Origin: Vespula vulgaris
Taxonomy: Eukaryota > Arthropoda > Insecta > Hymenoptera > Vespidae
Reading direction: 5' to 3'
Assembly: GCF_905475345.1 (NCBI RefSeq)
Contig: NC_066606.1
Location: forward strand, 2,287,001-2,351,000
DNA length: 64,000 nucleotides
Positions within the stretch are counted from its first letter, which is position 1. Every line of letters starts with the position of its first letter. This document shows, piece after piece, positions 14,155 to 26,439 of this stretch. The translations under genes and the position numbers were made by a program. Under the pieces are notes generated by a model. That model was not told the DNA's origin, made no database searches, and worked only from the letters and a program-made list of their open reading frames with translations.

Positions 14155-14601
14155 GATGATTGACAAAGTAAATTAAATATATTTATAATTTATATATGTA
14201 TATATTTATAATATTAATACTATAAAAAAATTTGATATCATATAAGAAGTGCATTTATTAGAACAGCATTTCTATAGCCTTCCTTCTTGATTTACGCATA
14301 CATGTGCATATATATTATGCAAAGATATAATATGCAATTAATATTCGTCAACTTCGTAAGATAATTAATTATCTTATTAAATACTTATATCTTCAAATTA
14401 TGATAAAATTAAGGTGTAATTTTGTTTGAAATCCGGAAATGGGTGTGTGACGTATCACGTGTCTTGTCACATGATCGAGATTCGAGATTCCGGTCAGGTG
14501 CTCGATTGCCTTCTGCTAAGAATCATAGATAGTTGGTATTCGCCTCGCTCGTTCGATCCAACAGTGTTAATCAAATTGTTTTTTCAGAAGAATTTATTAT
14601 C
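14155..14601. promoter_or_regulatory. Bidirectional tektin/ATP6AP1 promoter with paired E-boxes
   Basis: The 447 bp between two divergent start codons contain ATCACGTGTC at 14454-14463 and GTCACATGAT at 14466-14475, two MiT/TFE-type (CLEAR-like) E-boxes only 12 bp apart centre to centre. A TGACGTA CRE-like half-site lies just upstream at about 14448. V-ATPase genes are established MITF/TFEB targets, so these boxes fit ATP6AP1 control better than tektin control. Direct binding is inferred. Confidence 0.55.
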
Positions 14602-15981
14602 ATGACAGTACCACGTCGTATCTTAATTTTAACTTTTTTAATTATAGTATTGTGTAATATTTTTACGGCAAGATGTAATATTTTTTCGGGTGATGCAGTA
14701 CCTGTATTATTATGGGGTAGCTCACCCGAGTTTGATTTTCGTCCAAGTGCAGTTAATCCACTTTCGAAAACCTCTCAAGCGGAATTTAATCAAATTTTGA
14801 ATAGTAAAACGGATAACTTGCAACCACCACTTCTTGTTTTTGTGAAAGATAGTTTATGTGTTGAAGATCTCACGCAACACAAAGAAGTCAGTGGCTTTTG
14901 ATAATTTAATGCTATACAGTATAATTATAAGATATTAATTCAATTGATTGACATTTAAGGATCTTCGACAAGTGACAAACAGAAGTTTATTGGCATACTT
15001 ACCTGCAGTTGAAAATCCCCTTTCTGTATTCGAAGATTTTCCTTCATATAATCGAAGTTATGATGATAATATAGACTCTGTATCAGATAGCCAGTTGGTA
15101 ATTAAGCCAATCACAACTTTAGATGCTATTTCTGAAATATATAGAAGTATCAAAGATTCTAGTCCAAATTTAATTGCCGCACTTACTGGAAGATCTTGCA
15201 GTTATAGTCGTTCTGAACGCATAAGAAGAGCAACCGTAGACAATAATTCTGATACATATAAAACTAAAGATTTTAATCCAAATGCTTCAGTTATGATATA
15301 CAGTTGTAATATAAGTAAGAATTCTAACGAGTTCATTGTTAGAGGAGAAAAAGTGCTTTTATATGGAAGTCAGCTTCCATCTATAAAGGTAAATTTATTA
15401 TTCTATTATTTGTTACTTTATATAATTAAGCAATAATTATGATAATACTTTTATTACAGATTAAAGACATGGATTTCAAAAATCTTTCCAGTATAACTTC
15501 GTGTAAAGAAATTTTGGATCAATTTAACAATATTAATTTAACTTTAACATTTAATGGAATTGATAATAACATGGAAGAGGTAGTCCTTGACTTTAATATT
15601 AAAAATCCATCATCTGGGTATTATTCTATGAAAAGTGTAATTTATAAACCAAATAATGCGAATCCTGAGGTTTTAACGTCTAAACAAGATATAGTATTTC
15701 CATTTAATTTTTCTTATCATTGCTCAAATGAAATAATATTTTCTGAAAATACTACTATATTAAAAATCCCAAATATGCAAATACAAATTGATGCTAAGAG
15801 ATTTGGAGATGCATATGATTGTGTTAATTTTACTACAATTCCGATTTGGACAGGAATTTTTGTTACTGCCATGTTAGGTTCGATTATGATTTGGGCAATC
15901 ATAATGATTATGGATATTCGTACTATGGATAGATTTGATGATCCAAAAGGTAAAACTATTACTATTTCTGCTCTAGAATGA
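14602..15981 (+). CDS. ATP6AP1: V-type proton ATPase accessory subunit S1 (Ac45)
   Basis: A type I membrane accessory subunit of the V-ATPase V0 sector that helps assemble and target the proton pump in ER, Golgi, lysosome and secretory organelles. Three exons join in phase (14602-14886, 14960-15388, 15460-15981), giving 411 residues. An N-terminal signal peptide (about 1-30) is followed by a VPVLLWGS start of the luminal domain, several Cys and N-glycosylation sequons, one C-terminal membrane span (about 368-391) and a 20-residue cytosolic tail. A basic RIRR motif at about 182-185 (RSERIRRATVDN) matches a furin-type cleavage site, and Ac45 is known to be processed by furin-like proteases in vertebrates. 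The first donor is GTCAGT. The start ATG is the first one after the E-box promoter and directly precedes the signal peptide. Confidence 0.95.
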
Positions 15982-16663
15982 GATTAAATATAATGAATAA
16001 GATATTTATATAATATGAGTCGTAAGTAAATATGTGTTAGGATATATTAAAAACATAAAAGTGTATCATAATGTACTATTGCATCATTATGATTTAATAT
16101 CCTTATATGCAAAACTTTGTCTATGAAAAATTATATACAAACTGTGTTTCATATATTTATCTAGTGTTAGCAAAATTAAAATGTAAACGAAATTTATCTT
16201 ACAGAAATCTATATACCATTCCATTTATATAATAATATATCATTTATAATATTTATATTTCTAATGATAATGAATAATAATATTTGAAAAACATAATTAT
16301 GAACATTATATATCAGATAAAAAAGATCTGTAAATTATTAAATAAAAAAATATAATTTATAGCTTGTTTCAAGTAATATGAAATACGTTGCACAGTGATA
16401 GTGAACTTTCTGAAGATTTGTCATAGACTGCATATTTACATATTTTTGTTACATATATTAATGAACAATCTAATATCTTGTAAAATAAATTATGTCTTGT
16501 TGAAATTTCAAATTTCCAACAAAATTGTTAGTAATCTATAAAGTATTTTAGTGTAAAATGTTGTTTATTTGTACAATTTTCTTTATCATAAATGACTTTT
16601 ATTTGATTAGAAAAATATAAAATATATACGTATATATAATAATAAAGTCATTAAATTGCAATA
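15982..16663. other. Convergent intergenic region, AT-rich
   Basis: The region between the ATP6AP1 and heparanase stops is very AT-rich, with multiple AATAAA-like motifs on both strands compatible with 3' untranslated regions. No coding or structured element was recognised. Confidence 0.6.
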
Positions 16664-19611
16664 TTACGAAATACATGTAGGAGCATGAACTCCATGTATT
16701 ACCATAAATACCATTGAAAATGGCGGTAGAATAATAATTTGAGTAGGATTTACAATTATAGGATGGAAAGGTGGTAATTTACCATCATTTTGTAGTTTCA
16801 ATATTTCTCCATTCATTCTTAAGTTCCTAGAAATAAGTAATAAATAATTATTAAGATTATTAGTATAATTTGAACTAGCAACTATTATACCTCTGTATAT
16901 ATATATATGTATGTATGTATAATATGTGTGTATATATATATATATTGTAAAAATTCTTCATTTTTATTTTTAATTTAATTAATTACCATAAGTTATTGTT
17001 AAAATTTAGAAATTGTATAAAAAAACATAATAAATATACTTAATATTGTCGAACCTCGATAACTTGAATCTTAAGAGAAAAACTAAAATTATAGAGGTAT
17101 CATTTTACCAAAGTTTTCAAGTAAAAAAGTCGAAAACGAACAAAAATTCGGCTTACAAAAGCTTTTGTACATGAATTTGTATTTTTATTTTAATTATAGA
17201 GGTTTGAAGAAAAATAAATTCAACATTCTGAGATCAATCATGCATATACATTTTCTCTATAATTTTGTTTTTGTATTTGAAAATTCGTCAGGAAAGTATG
17301 CTAAGAAATTTCGAATTTATTGGTAATGTATTTTATTTCGATTTGTATTGTTTCGATTACTTTCATCTTTTGAGTAAGAGTCAATACTTTAGGATTTCGA
17401 CTTGCGGAAGTGTTGCGGAGCGGAGCGAAATTTTGAGAAGAAAATTCTATTATTATAGAAATATTTGAATTATAGAGGTTCGATTGTATTATTATTAAAT
17501 CATATCTAAAGGACAATTATAGAGAATTTGATATTTTCTAAAATTAAAATAGTATTTGCATGCATACCTTGAGGTCAGATGATCAGATGTTAGACTATAT
17601 AGAAAAATTTTTACGTTTTTATTTAGTCTGTGAAAGATTCCTTGAATTATTATTTTTGCAGAAGATTTATCTAGATTCATTCCATATACAGTAATAGCAG
17701 GAACACGATTTATCAAAGATGCTTCTGGAGTACAATGAGCATAAATTCTAATATATTCAGAAGATTTTGGTGATGTTATCTTTAATACTTTCTCAGATAC
17801 AAATTGTTTGTATATCACACTAATCCACCAATCTGGATTTGGTAAAAGATCTGGACCAATCATAGCATAATTTCCACCAAATAAGGATTGTCTTATAACA
17901 ACATTTACACCTGTTTTAGCACTGTAACCTAATTTATCTAACCATAAAAATCCTGCAATATATCTATCTGATAAACCTGGTGCTCCTCCGCCATATGCTG
18001 AACTGGTTTCAGCTGTAAATTATTTTGTTTAATTTATTATATTTCATTTGGTATCAAGATATACTAAGTAGTTTAAACAACATACACAACCACATAGAAA
18101 TGGATTTTCTTGATTTTTTAATAGTCTTTAACATGCTTTCAATTTGCATTGGCAAATAGTAGAATGTTAAAGGATTTATAAAATCATTAACTTGAGCTTC
18201 ATGTCCATTCAGATAATACTGATGCCAAGTAACATAATTTATACTATCTTTATCCTTTTCCAAAAATACTTCTGCATAAGATTGACCTTTATTCGAATCT
18301 CCAATATGATTTACTTCTGGTCCAACAAGAAAGCTTTTTTGGTAACCTACTTTATTTAATAGATTTCGAAGTTGATAGTAATCTTTTGCAAGTTGCTCTG
18401 CTGTTATTGTTCTATTAAATACATGATGGAATGAATTTGGTTCTGCAATTTATAAATATAATAGATTTGTTCGATTATGTTTTTTTTTTATTTTATATAA
18501 AATAGAATATAAAAATTGATATTGATATCACCATTTCCTAATTGCCAATCTAGATTCATTTTGGATCCTTTTGCAAATAAAATAATATCTTGAGCATTTG
18601 TATCATCCCAGGTACCATTTGGATATCTAATTAACACGTTCAAATCAAAAAGCATCCTTAATTGGGATTGTATTGTAAATTTGTATAACAATTCAAAATC
18701 CGTATTAGTAATAGTAAAATTACTAATATCTTGACCATCAATGGGACTTATTATTCGTGCAGATGTTGTATGAGTCTGAATTAATTACGAATACATTTGA
18801 ATATAAATAAATTGCGGGTACGTGCGTTTGTGTATATATACATTCACAGATTGTGTTAATTTGAATGTAAATTTATGCAAAAAAAAAAAAAACAAACCTG
18901 GTTAAAAAATAAGCAATCCGCGGATGTCCCTCCAATCCTAATGAACGCAGGATTTAAATGTCGCGCCAAATTAATAAATCTTTCGTCCGCGATGGGAAGT
19001 TCTTCCATGTTCCTTAGCAGGGAGGTATCAAGTCCAAACGATAAAAATTTTTTAGATGTTTGCATAAATGTTTGATCCGTATGAAGGTAAAATATGGAAA
19101 CTTTGCTTGTATCATATTGATTGAAATTCCAAAATGAAAATACTATTAAAGCCGAACAAAAGCCAAGTACAATCACATTAAGGACGGTCCGTGTTGTTGT
19201 TGTGTCTATAAGCATTAATTACAAGTTATCTCATCAAAAGTACAATTTACTTATATATAATATTCTTTTCAAGTAAAGCTTATTAAAAAGTAAGAATTTA
19301 TTGTAAATAAAATTTAATCCTTTTTATCCTCATTAAAATGAATACATTGTAAAATTCCTAATAAAGTTGCGATTCTACGATACATAATTATTAATTAAAA
19401 TAATAAAAATCCATATTTTATGAATCATTTGTATGTATGTGTCTGTGTGTATATGTAAATAGTATGAAATTTGAAGTTAGAAATAATGACTTTTTACGTA
19501 AAAATATTTACTAATATAAAACTTACTTTGATGGGTACGTATGTTATTTAGATTTTGATATTGATTTTTATTCCAATCATTACTCACGAAGTAATTCATT
19601 GCCATAGTCAT
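16664..19611 (-). CDS. HPSE: Heparanase (GH79 endo-beta-glucuronidase)
   Basis: Cleaves heparan sulfate chains in the extracellular matrix and lysosome. Six exons join in phase on the minus strand: 19527-19611, 18898-19205, 18532-18775, 18086-18442, 17568-18012 and 16664-16826, giving 533 residues (vertebrate HPSE is about 540). The catalytic proton donor is in GNEPNSF (Glu213, created across the exon 3/4 junction). The nucleophile is in LSETSSAYGGG (Glu333), where Ser replaces the usual Gly before Glu-Thr. Other family motifs are RIGGTSADCLFF and HQYYLNGHEA. The N-terminus carries a hydrophobic span at about 36-54. The first exon adds 28 polar residues before it, making a type II anchor. An alternative start at 19215 (MLIDTTTTRT) would leave a signal-like N-terminus. 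I recall heparanase as absent from Drosophila. The start sits 172 bp from the stop of the upstream small gene. Confidence 0.93.
17044..17488. mobile_element. Pogo/Tigger-like MITE in heparanase last intron
   Basis: Near-perfect terminal inverted repeats start with TCGAACCTC at 17049-17057 and end with GAGGTTCGA at 17475-17483. Pairing continues inward (GATAACTTGAA against TTGAATTATA) with mismatches, and the element is flanked by TA on both sides. Internal copies of an ATTATAGAGGT motif occur near 17088 and 17193. The CGAACCTC...ATAA terminus resembles pogo/Tigger-type Tc1-mariner elements as I know them. There is no transposase frame, so this would be a non-autonomous copy of about 440 bp. 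The family assignment is inference. Confidence 0.5.
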
Positions 19612-19783
19612 GCTTAAAATAATTGTTAATTATATTAGATATTAAAAGTTTATATCGGTAAAAATAGACTTGCAGTTACATTAACTGCTAATGATGAATG
19701 GTATAAAACGATTATGGCGCCATCATTCGTTTCGACCGCGATTGTTTAAACATGATTAATTTTTTTTTGTAATTATAAATTAA

Positions 19784-20499
19784 TTATTCATTTTTATTCT
19801 TTAAGATAGTAACATTATGATCTTGTTTTGAGTAATGAGCCTTTTCATTTCTTGCTTTTAATTTTCCTGAAATATATAATTTTTTAGTACAATTATATTC
19901 GTCTTCCCCTATTGACCTATATTTGTTTATATAAATCAAAACATATTAGTAAATTGTAACTAAATTTTTGATTACTATATATTACTTATAATTAATAAGC
20001 AAAGAAAAAAAATTAAAAATTTTTTAATCTAAAAAATCTTTTAATCTAATTATAAGTTATATAGAATATTAAAGACTTTATAATTAAAGATCGATTTTTA
20101 TATGTTTTATTACGATTTCGATAAGCTAAACTGTATCTACGCTTGTGTCTTCCAACTAATTTATGCTTTGATTCTGTATTACTTAATTCATCCTCTGCCC
20201 AAAATTGTAAGTCTGTATCATCTGATATAGGAGGTGTAGGTACTGAAGGCTTTAAATTATATATGTATATATATATATATATTTACAATGTTTATTGTTT
20301 CACTTAAAATTTTTGTCTTGTATTTATTTTCTTCTTAACTTACAGCTTCTCCAGAAGTACACAAGTATTCTTTATTAAGATTTAATTGCGACATTAATAG
20401 AATTGTTTTTCTTACAAGAGACACATAATTAGTATAACCTTTGCCATCTTTAAAATGATATATCATATTTTTTTTACCCATACAGGTATAACGACCCAT
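19784..20499 (-). CDS. Small basic protein of unknown function
   Basis: I do not recognise this protein. Three exons join in phase on the minus strand: 20344-20499, 20114-20249 and 19784-19866, giving 124 residues. It starts MGRYTCMGKKNMIYHFKDG, then has a conserved-looking YTNYVSLVRKTILLMSQL helix, an acidic, proline-containing linker (PTPPISDDTDLQFWAEDE) and a strongly basic C-terminus (GRHKRRYSLAYRNRKLKAR), which suggests nucleic-acid or nuclear localisation. Reading through the second donor instead of splicing gives a 101-residue form ending at 20100. The second acceptor (TTTAAAG) is weak but is the only one in phase. The gene lies between BRD8 and heparanase on the same strand. It could be a conserved insect gene I cannot name. 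Confidence 0.5.
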
Positions 20500-20993
20500 T
20501 ATTTAAAGCAATTTTTGCTATACATTTTATTTATTGTATATTAATTATTTGTACTTGTCATGTTTCAATATACTAATGAATTTACAATTTATGCACACAT
20601 AGTTTTTATTGACATACAAAATAATTTAAAAAAAATTATATGAGCTGTTTACTTCTTTCTTTTTTTTGTTTTTGTTTTAGTAGTTAATCTTATATCTTTG
20701 AATAAGATGGAGAAGAACCTATATTATTTATAAATATATATATATATTTTTTTTTGATGTAATAATATATTTAAATTGAAATACTGAACTAATATTTAAT
20801 TTATGATAATATCTTGGATGATAAACTTTCAGATTTACGTCAAATTCATTTTAATTCATTTAATTGCAACATAAAATTAATTCATTTTAAATTGCAATGT
20901 AAAAAATTTCTATAATACAAAAAATAAGATAATCTTTTTTTAACAAAAATAATCTTTTTCTAATAAAAATAAGATTAATTTTTTTTCTTAAGT
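20500..20993. other. Intergenic, 3' of BRD8
   Basis: A very AT-rich 494-bp spacer between the BRD8 stop and the start of the small downstream gene on the same strand. It should contain the BRD8 3' untranslated region and the promoter of the next gene. No specific element was recognised. Confidence 0.5.
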
Positions 20994-23900
20994 CTAATCA
21001 TTTTCTGATTTTCTACGCTTTTTAGAGCGAGGACTATCAGTGTCATGTGGACTTGGAGTAATATGACTTCTTTTTCTTTTTACACTACTTTCACTAGCTT
21101 CGCTACTGCTACTTGCTGCAGTTCTTGTTTCTCTACGAAACGTCCCTTCTCCTGTTACTTGAACTAAAATCTAAAGACCATGTTCATAAAACATTATTGA
21201 TATAGTGTTTAATATAATTTAAATATATTTAATAGTAATTTTTGTTATTTTTTAATATTTACCTGCATATGTTGTAAACATTCTTCTTGCATAGAAACTG
21301 CCATTTTATATATGAAAGTATCATGTTTGTTATACATAATAGCATTTTGAAACATAAGCATAACATCTCGTTGGAAGTGTGTAGTTGATCTGATTGTCCC
21401 ATTGTCTATATTTTTTTTTATAGTAGAAAGATCCATAGGTCGAAAAATAACAGAATGATATCCAGGTGCCTGATCTTCTGTAATAGGTCTTAAGAATACA
21501 GATGCATATTTATGTGTAGCTAATCGATTATAAACTAACATAACTGCTTTCTTCCATGCTCTGTAATCAGCACCTTCTCCAGTGCTTTCATTTTCTGTTT
21601 CACTATCTACAGCAATAGTTTGTTTTTTTGAATATGTTTTCATAGCACGTCCACCGCTTAATTTGCTTAAAGAAGATTCTTCTTCGTCTAATTCTGCAGT
21701 TTCTTCTCCTGCACTGACAATAGACTCTGTAGTAATTTCTTTTTTTATAGTTGGTTCAATTTCTATACATTTTTTATTGACATCTTTTTCTTCTTTTATT
21801 TGGAGCTCATCCTTTATTAGAACTTTCTCTTCAATAAAAGAATCTGTAGTTTCTAGAGTCTCTTCTACTTTTATTTCTTGTTTTATAATTTGAGACAAAT
21901 TTTCTGTCTGTTTCGTGTCAAATACATTTTCGGAGTTAATCTCTACAGATTCCACTCCTGTATGAATAACTTCTTCTGATGTGATGTCTTGACATGATTC
22001 TACAGCTATAGTCGATTCTTCTATTTCCTCTTCTTTTATTTCAATACCAGGTAAAGTTGAGCTGACTGTATCTTCTGAAAAATCTTTTGTATCTTCTTTT
22101 TTATATTCATCTGTATAAATTTCTAAAGTATCTTCTGTAGTTACATCTTGTGATTTTACGGATAATTCATCTGTTACTTCAATAATAGTTTTTTCTTTTA
22201 TTAAAATAATTGGTTCCTCTTTATACGATTCTAATGATTCTGTACTTTCTACTGTATTCTCAATAACTTGTTCTTCTGTTATTTTTTTCTTATTTTCTAT
22301 ACTATGAGAGCTCTCATCGTCTTCTAAAATTAAACTAATATCTTGTGACTTTTCTGTGTCTTCAGTACTTGGCACATCATTTGTTACTTCTGAGGAAACA
22401 CTGGCAGCTTCAGCAGATGGTACATCTTGCTGCTCTCCAGTGATTTTTGCAAGGTGTAATTCTAATTGATCTAATTCCAAACATTCTTTATTTTCTATTT
22501 CTTCAGAAGGTTCTTTTTGTTCCTTTGTATTGTCACAAGATTCTTCTTTTTCAGATATAATCATTTCTTCTTCTTCTACCTCATCCATTTCTTCTTCAAT
22601 AGTACCTTCACCACTTTCTTTTACATCAGGTGTCTTTGAATCACTTTCTTCTGTTTCTACATTTGATACTGAATCTAAAATATCAAGATCTTCAATGATT
22701 TGTTTTTCCTCCACCGTTGTATTCGTTTTATTATTATCTTCAATATTATTTTCTACTTCTGGAGCAACTTCTTCATTTGGAATTACTCTGTCATCATAAG
22801 TATTTGCTTCTGATTTTTCTTCTTCTTGGGAATTAGATACAGTTTCTGATATTTCTGCAATGATAACTTTTGATTCTGATGGTTCTATGGCAACTGTTCC
22901 TATAATCTCTGCAATATTAGAAGTACTAGAATCTATTTCTTCAATAGCCATTTCTTCACTGTGTGGAGAATCAGAGAGTGAAACAGCTTCATCAACATCT
23001 CTAGGCTCTGGACGTTCAGGTATCTGTGGAATGTCCTGAGATTGAGGAATACTAATACTATTAATTACCGTATTTGTATTAACAGAATCTAAAGTTTGTG
23101 GACTGCCTGTTATCTCTTCTTTTATTAATTCCTCTATATCTCCAATAATTTCATTTATTTCATCCTTGTCTATCATTATATCTTTTCTAATTACGTCATC
23201 TATGTGATCTATTATTTGAACCATACTTTCTGATACTGGTATATTTGTTGTAGTAGGGATTGTAAGTGTTGCAGGTGGTACAGTTACTTCATTTTGAATA
23301 GGTGTTTGAGAAACTGGATTTTGAAGATTATGAACCTCTGTAGAAATAGTTTGTTGTGATACTATAGTTGAAGGTACCTGCAAATTTGGTAGTGGACCTC
23401 TTTGAGCATTTGCAGGCATTTCTAATAACATTGAAAGTGTTGGTGCACCAACTGATGGTCTTTCAGGAATAACATTTGTAATTGGAGTTGGTACCAATTG
23501 ATGCATAGAAGAAGATACACTTTGCGTCATTTGTGAATTTGGTATTTTAGGACTAGATCCAAGAAGACTGGTAATAGTAGGAGAACTTATCTGTGCAGTT
23601 GATGTTGATGTTTGTATCTGAGTTGTTGGACTAGGAGACTTTAATAAACTTGTCAATAATGGAGAACGACCACCTCTTCCTTTCTTTTCATCATCTTCCA
23701 TTGAAATATCAGATGATTCTGGTAATTCTGCAGGTGTTTCTATTACTTTACGTTGATTTCTAACAGGGACATTTTGTGAAACCATTATTTCTTGCTTTTG
23801 CTGTCGTTTTACAAGCCAAGCAGAATGTGCTCTTGCTTTTTGTTCTTGTTCACGTTCTTCTTGCTCTATAGCATGCCACATTTTTTGTAATTTTTCTTCT

Positions 23901-24571
23901 GTTATAGAACCTGATTTTAATAGGTTTACTTCTGTTTTAAGCTGTTGGTACTCATCTCTTTGAAAAGCTAATATTTGACCTAATTCTGCTATTCTTTCTT
24001 GTGTTAATCTTCTAACAATAGATTCTCCTGTAGTTTCTCCACTTTCTCTTTTTTTCCGTTTTGGAGTGTCTGCATTTTCCAAAAGATATGCATATTGTAT
24101 TGCACAAGATTTTTGAGAAAACCAATCAGGTGGTCGTAATGCTTCCTTTTCTACGAAAGGTTTTAAAGAACGTGATACGCTCATCCAGTTTTGATCTCCA
24201 GATTTTAATACACTTGATGCTAAACAAAGTTGTTCGCGAGTACTCCATGTATCACATGATATGCGTTTAAATTTCAGTCCTGAAAATTGACATTAATAAA
24301 TTATTTTGTTATAAAAAATTTACATAGAAAAATATTAGGTTAGAAAATTTAATAACAACTTAATTTTTATTTTAGTAAATTAATAAGTAACAGTAACATT
24401 TAACCAAATTTGTATCTCATTTAAATGACGCCATACAAAAAGATGTTATGTTATTGTAAAAATATCAAACGTTTATTATTATAATAAAATGTTAACCTTA
24501 AAATAGTAATCTTTAATTTTTACACGAATAAAGATTTGTCATATAAACTTACTATCTTGCACCGACGTCAT
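20994..24571 (-). CDS. BRD8: Bromodomain-containing protein 8 (NuA4/TIP60 subunit)
   Basis: A chromatin reader of the TIP60/NuA4 histone acetyltransferase complex. Three exons join in phase on the minus strand: 24553-24571, 21263-24279 (an unusually long 3.0-kb exon) and 20994-21170, giving 1070 residues. The N-terminal SANT-like segment reads TWSTREQLCLASSVLKSGDQ and runs into NWMSVSRSLKPF and RPPDWFSQKSCAIQY, the BRD8 signature. A coiled coil follows (about 90-165). The middle of about 700 residues is acidic, Ser/Thr/Glu-rich and disordered. One bromodomain lies at about 915-1012, with the acetyl-lysine-binding Asn at about 990 (AIMYN) and RPMDLSTIKK in the ZA loop. The tail is basic (KRKRS, SKKRRKSEND) and probably carries a nuclear localisation signal. 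The start codon is in a tiny 19-nt exon. Confidence 0.95.
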
Positions 24572-25279
24572 TTTGTTTAAATAAAATATTGTGTCATTAG
24601 TCTGCTTGCAATCATTAATTATTTTGATCACATTTAAATATAATAATTAAAGCTTTTCTTCATTATAACTGTGCAGTCACCGTTATGTTATTAAAACTCA
24701 CAATCATTGAACGAAAATAATGGAATGCACGGAATTGGGAAGGGTTCGTAAATACATCAGTATTTTAACAATTTGAGGAATAATTCTGTTATATATAATA
24801 ATAAAAAGTATATTTTCAAGAAGAATATTTTGTTTTTATACGTTTTTTAAGAAGACTAAAATTGCATGGGATGATATATAATAAATATAACCAAAATAAT
24901 ATCATAACTGGAAACGTTTAATATGGAAACTTAATCCGGCTTAATAGGAGTTTCCAATGCAACCCAATTGTATTACTTAAACATTTGAAAATAGGAATAC
25001 GCGGAATTGAACCGTGATGGTAAAAGCAAAAGAAACTGTCAAAGTATGTTGTGGTCATATATGTCAATATTAAATTGTTCGCGATCAAGTTTAGTCTCTT
25101 AGAAATATAATAAAACGCTAATGAATACACGCGGAGCATGTAAAATGAAAGAAATATTAACACACATAGTATAGTTATTACATAAACCATCACGAATTTA
25201 TCGTACTACTGACTGCATTGGTGTGTATTACGTGTCTTGTTATAAATTTAATATTACTATTTTATTCAAATACATAGAA
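24572..25279. promoter_or_regulatory. Divergent BRD8/tetraspanin intergenic region
   Basis: About 700 bp separate the BRD8 start (-) from the tetraspanin start (+). It is AT-rich with isolated CpGs. An upstream in-frame ATG at 25223 could lengthen the tetraspanin N-terminus by 19 residues. No clear TATA or CCAAT pair was seen. Shared promoter use is inferred from geometry only. Confidence 0.35.
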
Positions 25280-26439
25280 ATGATTAATCGAAGGCGCACA
25301 AATAATTTCACATATGTTAGTTCATGTGTGAAATATATGATATTTACGCTCAACTTTGTATTCTGGGTAAGTGAACATTATTATATCCTCGATCAGTATT
25401 TTGTCAAATTGATATATACAAATGATGCAATATGCAAAATTGAATATAATTTTATATTTTGATTATGACAGTTATTTGGTGGTCTTTTAATTGGGGTGGG
25501 TCTGTATGCCTTTGTTGATAAATGGCAAGCAACTGGTTCCGTAAGAGTGGAAAATGTATATGATGTAATATTGAATATCTCACTTGTAATGGTAATAGCT
25601 GGAGGAGTTGTGTTCGTTGTCAGTTTTGCTGGATGTGTCGGTGCGCTTCGTGAAAATACCTGCTTACTTAAATTTGTTAGTATCATAGAAAATTAATTTA
25701 TACTTTATCTTATTATATATTGTATCTTATATCAAAATATTACAGTATTCGTTATGCCTGTTGATTTTCTTCCTCCTTGAAATGGGTGTTGCAATAGTTG
25801 GTTTTGTATTTCCACATACATTACAATCCTTACTAGAAGAATCTTTTACTGAAAAAATTATTCAAACATATAGAGAAGATCCAGATTTGCAGAATTTTAT
25901 TGATTTTGGACAACAAGAGGTAAGTATTTCTTTTAATATTATTTGAAATAAAAATAATAAAAGTTTAAAATCATGTCTATTTTTTTATAGTTCAAATGCT
26001 GTGGTTTAAGTCAAGCTGGGTATATGGATTGGGGCAAAAATGAATATTTTAATTGTTCTAGTCCTAGTGTTGAACATTGTGGTGTACCATTTTCTTGCTG
26101 CATAAATGCTACAGATATAAGTGTAAATTTTTTAATTTCATCAATGAAAAATTATACAAAAATATATTTATATATATTCAATATTATTATTTGCAGAGCG
26201 GACTCGTAAATATAATGTGTGGATACAAAGACAAAGTCTTAACTCTTCCTGTATCTGAAGCAAGTAAAAAAGTCTGGACCAGTGGTTGTATTGAAATTGT
26301 TCGTAATTGGGCAGAACGCAATTTATATACGATAGCAGGCATTGCTCTTGGCATAGCTCTTAGTCAGTTATTTGTTATTTATCTAGCGAAGACTTTAGAA
26401 GGTCAAATTGAATTACAAAGGTCTCGTTGGCATTCCTGA
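25280..26439 (+). CDS. TspanC8-type tetraspanin
   Basis: A four-span membrane organiser. TspanC8 members escort ADAM10/Kuzbanian and so influence Notch signalling. Five exons join in phase: 25280-25366, 25472-25675, 25746-25919, 25991-26122 and 26197-26439, giving 279 residues. Membrane spans lie at about 17-43, 60-90 and 97-117 and near the C-terminus (about 240-265). The large extracellular loop has CCG (158-160) and eight cysteines in all (FKCCG, YFNC, EHC, FSCC, IMCG, SGC), the hallmark of the C8 subgroup (vertebrate TSPAN5/14/15/17/33; fly Tsp86D, Tsp26A, Tsp3A). The sequence is closest in feel to TSPAN33/14. The chosen start, MINRRRTNNFTYVS, gives a short cytosolic N-terminus typical of the family. 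The donor after exon 2 is GTTAGT. Confidence 0.93.

Noticed and set aside
24940..25060. GGTTCAATTCC-like box on the minus strand suggesting a tRNA
   Set aside because: The flanking bases do not form a T-arm or acceptor stem, and no A-box lies at the right distance.
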